Notes under the pieces: generated by a model
Told to the model about the DNA's origin: nothing
Database searches by the model: none
Seen by the model: only the letters and a program-made list of their open reading frames with translations
NCBI RefSeq assembly: GCF_002266465.3
Contig: NZ_CP029427.2
Location: 6,574,501 to 6,638,500, forward strand
Direction: 5' to 3'
Length of the DNA: 64,000 nucleotides
From: Bradyrhizobium symbiodeficiens
Lineage (GTDB): Bacteria; Pseudomonadota; Alphaproteobacteria; Rhizobiales; Xanthobacteraceae
Translations under genes and position numbers: made by a program
Part shown: in pieces, positions 61,210 to 64,000 of the stretch
Numbering within the stretch: the stretch's first letter is position 1
How the letters are laid out: each line of letters starts with the position of its first letter

Positions 61210-62094
61210 ATGTCACGACCCGTCATCCGATCATTCTTCGACGAGCCAACCAACACAGTGAGCTACCTGGTCGCCGATCCCGCAAGCAAAAAGGCCGCCA
61301 TCATCGACCCGGTGCTCGACTACGACCACAGTTCGGGCGAGGCGGATACGCGATCCGTCGAAGCGATGCTGAAGGCTGCGGAAGATGCCGACAACACCAT
61401 CGAATGGGTGCTGGAGACGCACGCGCATGCCGACCATCTCTCGGGCGCGCCGTTCATCAAGGCAAAGACTGGCGCGAAGATCGGCATCGGGGAGCACATC
61501 AAGGACGTCCAACGCATCTTCCGGCCGATCTTCAACGCCACCGACTTGAAGACCGACGGCAGCGATTTCGATCATCTGTTCCGCGACGGCGAGCGGTTCA
61601 AGGTCGGCGAACTCGAGGTCGAGGTTCTCTATACGCCGGGGCACACGCCGGCAGACATCTCATACAAGATCGAGGATGCGGTGTTCGTCGGCGACACCTT
61701 GTTCATGCCCGACTACGGCACCGCGCGCGCCGACTTCCCCGGCGGCGATGCTCACAAGCTTTACCGTTCGATCAAGCGGCTGCTGGCGCTGTCGCCGGAA
61801 ACACGGCTGTTCATGTGTCACGACTACAAGGCCCCCGGCCGAGATACGTTCGCGTGGGAAACCACGGTACGCGAGCAGCGCGAGAACAACGTCCACGCCA
61901 AAGACGGCGTATCGGAAGACGAATTCGTGGCCATGCGTCAGGCGCGCGACACGAAACTGTCGGCACCGAAGCTGCTGCTGCCTTCCATTCAGGTCAACAT
62001 CCGCGCCGGCAAATTCCCGCCGGCCGAAGCCAACGGGGTGCGCTATCTCACGATCCCCGTGAAACTCAAGGGCGGCGCGCAGACCTGCGTGTAG
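61210..62094 (+). CDS. Beta-lactamase-like persulfide dioxygenase (Blh/ETHE1-like)
   Basis: A 294-aa metallo-beta-lactamase-fold enzyme. The metal motif THAHADHLSGA, the GHTPADISY and GDTLFMPDYGTARADFPGG motifs and a late histidine (MCHDYKAPGRD) match the ETHE1/Blh persulfide dioxygenase group, which oxidise glutathione persulfide to sulfite. ATG 61210 has AGGAGG upstream. It is divergent from bigR and probably derepressed by sulfide. Confidence 0.9.
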   Translation: MSRPVIRSFFDEPTNTVSYLVADPASKKAAIIDPVLDYDHSSGEADTRSVEAMLKAAEDADNTIEWVLETHAHADHLSGAPFIKAKTGAKIGIGEHIKDVQRIFRPIFNATDLKTDGSDFDHLFRDGERFKVGELEVEVLYTPGHTPADISYKIEDAVFVGDTLFMPDYGTARADFPGGDAHKLYRSIKRLLALSPETRLFMCHDYKAPGRDTFAWETTVREQRENNVHAKDGVSEDEFVAMRQARDTKLSAPKLLLPSIQVNIRAGKFPPAEANGVRYLTIPVKLKGGAQTCV

Positions 62095-62134
62095 GGCCCC
62101 AGACGATCGTTCATGCCGCGGCACCGGTCGCTGA

Positions 62135-63448
62135 TCAGACGTCGAACGTCAGCTCCGACCGGGTGCCGCTGCCACCTTCGCGGTTCGATATGGTGAGTTT
62201 CGCTCCGACCTTTGCGAGCGCGAGCTTGACGATGGCAAGGCCCAGCCCGCTTCCGATCGGGCTCCTCAGTCTACCCCGGAAGAAGCGTTTTCCGATTTGA
62301 TCGAGTTCGTCGGCGGGGATACCCGGCCCTTCGTCCTCGATGGCGATGGCATTGCCCCGGGCCATCCAGACGACCTGTCCCTCGCTAGTGTACTGCATCG
62401 CGTTTTCGTGCAGGTTCCGCAGCGCGAGCTGAAGGCAGTCGGCGTTCGTAGTCAGCACCATGGCCCGGACGCTGGCGTCGATCGTCACCGTCGTCCGTTC
62501 GTGCCTTGGAGTGGCGGCGACGATCTCCTCGAGGATCGGACCGACCGCGACCGGCGCCAACGGTGCATCGACCGTTTCGGAGTCCAGCCTTGCGATCGTC
62601 AGCAGTTGGCGCACCAGGCGCGAGCTCCTGTCGACGGCTCTCACGATCTGTTCGAGCGCCCCCCGCACGACCTTCGGGTCGTCGGCGGCCAAAGCCACCT
62701 GGGCCTGCGTCTTCAGTCCTGCCAGCGGCGTGCGCAGTTCGTGCGCCGCGAAGGCGGTCACTTCGCGTTCATGCCGACGCGCGGCTTCCACTCTGCTGAG
62801 AAGCCCGTTCAGGGCGACCGCGAGCGGCCTGACCTCGGTCGGAGCACGTTCGGTTTCGACGTGCCGCATGTCGTCCGGCTCGCGCGCGCCGAGGTCCTGG
62901 GCCATCTGCCGCAAGGGACGAAGACCCTGCCCCACGCTGGCCCAGATCGCAGCGCCGAGCAGCGGCGCGATCAGCAGCGCGGGCCACATCAGCCCCTTGA
63001 TCAGGTCGGTCACCAGCCGCTCCCGCAGCCCAACACGGTCCCCCACCATCACGCGGAGATTGTGATCGGCGTCCTCAACCGAGAACACGCGCCAGGGTTC
63101 GCCGTCGATGATCCGGTCCGAGAACCCTGAGGCGGCGGGTGAGAGCTGCTGATCGGGTGCGCCGCTCGATTTCGCGAGCATACGGCCATCGAGAGACCAG
63201 ATCTGGCATGACAGTTGACGTTCGTAGCTACCGAGGGGCTGCAGCGCGCCCGATGTCGAGGCTCCGGGAAGAGCATCGAAGCCGGATGCCAGAGAGGCCA
63301 CCATGCGCGCGGCCTCCTGCAGGCGCGTGTCGAGAACATGCTCCACTTCGTCCCTGGTTCCGACGTAGATCCAGACGACCGCCGCCAACCAGACGATCCC
63401 GGTCGCTGCGAGCAGCGTCGCGAACAATCTCAGTCTTAGGGACCTCAT
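62135..63448 (-). CDS. Sensor histidine kinase (QseC/PmrB type)
   Basis: A 437-aa sensor kinase. Membrane spans near residues 7-28 and 150-172 flank a small periplasmic sensor (about 30-148). A HAMP-like linker is followed by the phospho-accepting His236 in FAAHELRTPLAGL, an N-box LRNLHENAMQYT and ATP-binding IAIEDEGPGIP and GSGLGLAIVK. It shares a 4-bp overlap with the response-regulator stop, so they are one operon. The signal is unknown. Confidence 0.92.
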   Translation of the reverse strand: MRSLRLRLFATLLAATGIVWLAAVVWIYVGTRDEVEHVLDTRLQEAARMVASLASGFDALPGASTSGALQPLGSYERQLSCQIWSLDGRMLAKSSGAPDQQLSPAASGFSDRIIDGEPWRVFSVEDADHNLRVMVGDRVGLRERLVTDLIKGLMWPALLIAPLLGAAIWASVGQGLRPLRQMAQDLGAREPDDMRHVETERAPTEVRPLAVALNGLLSRVEAARRHEREVTAFAAHELRTPLAGLKTQAQVALAADDPKVVRGALEQIVRAVDRSSRLVRQLLTIARLDSETVDAPLAPVAVGPILEEIVAATPRHERTTVTIDASVRAMVLTTNADCLQLALRNLHENAMQYTSEGQVVWMARGNAIAIEDEGPGIPADELDQIGKRFFRGRLRSPIGSGLGLAIVKLALAKVGAKLTISNREGGSGTRSELTFDV

Positions 63449-64000
63449 CGGCCCGTTCCCATCCGATAGCCTACGCCGCGCAGCGTCTGGATCGCGTCTT
63501 TGCCGATCTTGTTGCGGAGATTATGGATGTGAACCTCGATCGCGTTGCTTTCGACGTCCTCTTGCCATCCATAGAGGCGCTCCTCAAGTTCGGCGCGCGA
63601 ACGGACCTGCTCCGGACGCTCCATCAGAGCCGCCAGGATCGCGAACTCGCGACGCGACAGGTTGATCGGCTCGCCTGCGACGGTCACCGAGAGATCAGCC
63701 GGCGAGAGCACAATGGCGCCGTGGGTCATGACCGGAGCCGCACGACCGCCTTCCCGGCGGACAATGGCGCGCAGGCGCGCTGCCAGTTCATCGAGATCGA
63801 ATGGTTTCACCAGATAGTCGTCGGCCCCAGAATCGAGTCCCGAAATCTTGTCGCCGACGCTGTCCCGCGCGGTGAGGAGCAGGACGGGCGTTGCGTCCCG
63901 CCGACCCCGGAGCCTGCGCAGCAGATCCAGACCGCTTCCATCCGGCAGCATGATGTCGAGCACGACCGCGGAGTAGCGCGACGCCGCGAGCGCGTGGTCG
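63445..64000 (-). CDS. OmpR-family response regulator, 5'-truncated by window edge
   Basis: Response regulator partner of the downstream sensor kinase. The frame is open at base 64000, so the start lies outside. The phospho-acceptor Asp is in VVLDIMLPDGSGLDLL; the receiver ends with ARDSVGDKISGLDSGADDYLVKPF and the DNA-binding domain has RREFAILAALMERPEQVRSRAELEERLYG and VEVHIHNLRNKIG-type helices (EVHIHNLRNKIGKDAIQTLRGVGYRM). Confidence 0.92.
   Translation of the reverse strand, partial: DHALAASRYSAVVLDIMLPDGSGLDLLRRLRGRRDATPVLLLTARDSVGDKISGLDSGADDYLVKPFDLDELAARLRAIVRREGGRAAPVMTHGAIVLSPADLSVTVAGEPINLSRREFAILAALMERPEQVRSRAELEERLYGWQEDVESNAIEVHIHNLRNKIGKDAIQTLRGVGYRMGTGR

Overview
The window is GC-rich, gene-dense DNA from an alphaproteobacterium, most likely a Bradyrhizobium or close relative. 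Supporting signs are Rhizobiales-type intergenic palindromic repeats, an Irr-type iron box, several EcfG-type (GGAAC-N16-CGTT) promoters, a BigR sulfide-response cluster and many GTG starts. No rRNA, tRNA, CRISPR array or intact insertion sequence was recognised. Species assignment is inference; no database search was possible.

Region 1 (1-16,041) is a complete phosphonate (C-P lyase) locus. phnGHIJKLMN runs leftward with almost no gaps, followed by a possible PPOX flavoprotein extension. The HutC-type regulator PhnF is divergent from phnG. The importer phnC-phnD-phnE-phnE also runs leftward and is divergent from a three-gene rightward operon: a hexapeptide transferase, a second PhnM-like amidohydrolase and a DUF1045 2H-phosphoesterase. 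I found candidate Pho boxes in front of all three transcription units, a PhnF operator dyad in front of phnG/phnF, and an intrinsic terminator between phnD and the first phnE. No phnP is present; the 2H-phosphoesterase is a plausible replacement. Three copies of one palindromic repeat family lie at the three convergent gene junctions of this region.

Region 2 (16,061-37,340) is mixed metabolism: two DHDPS-superfamily enzymes, a chemoreceptor, a MarR/enoyl-CoA hydratase pair, a tannase-like secreted esterase, a phosphoglycerate dehydrogenase gene broken by one extra base in an A6 run, a triple-rhodanese protein, a siderophore receptor with a PepSY partner under a possible Irr box, a FAD-linked oxidase with its GntR regulator, an EamA transporter and a YgiQ radical-SAM protein.

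Region 3 (37,541-49,942) holds an ABC importer of the nitrate/sulfonate/taurine type with an acetamidase/formamidase, an orphan IS3 OrfA-like gene, a second formamidase, an Rrf2-regulated methyltransferase, a DUF1254 protein flanked by a ~40-bp direct repeat, and a two-component styrene-monooxygenase-like pair with a divergent LysR regulator.

Region 4 (50,043-54,303) is rich in very small secreted or membrane proteins: a lipoprotein, a 26-aa membrane peptide, a DUF1236 protein and a tandem set of three Gly/Ser-rich secreted proteins. Several have candidate EcfG general-stress promoters and clear terminators.

Region 5 (54,329-64,000) has an exopolysaccharide cassette (polysaccharide co-polymerase with a degenerate kinase domain, a GH5 glycosidase and a Wzy-like polymerase), a BigR-type sulfide detoxification cluster, and an OmpR-type two-component system cut by the window edge.
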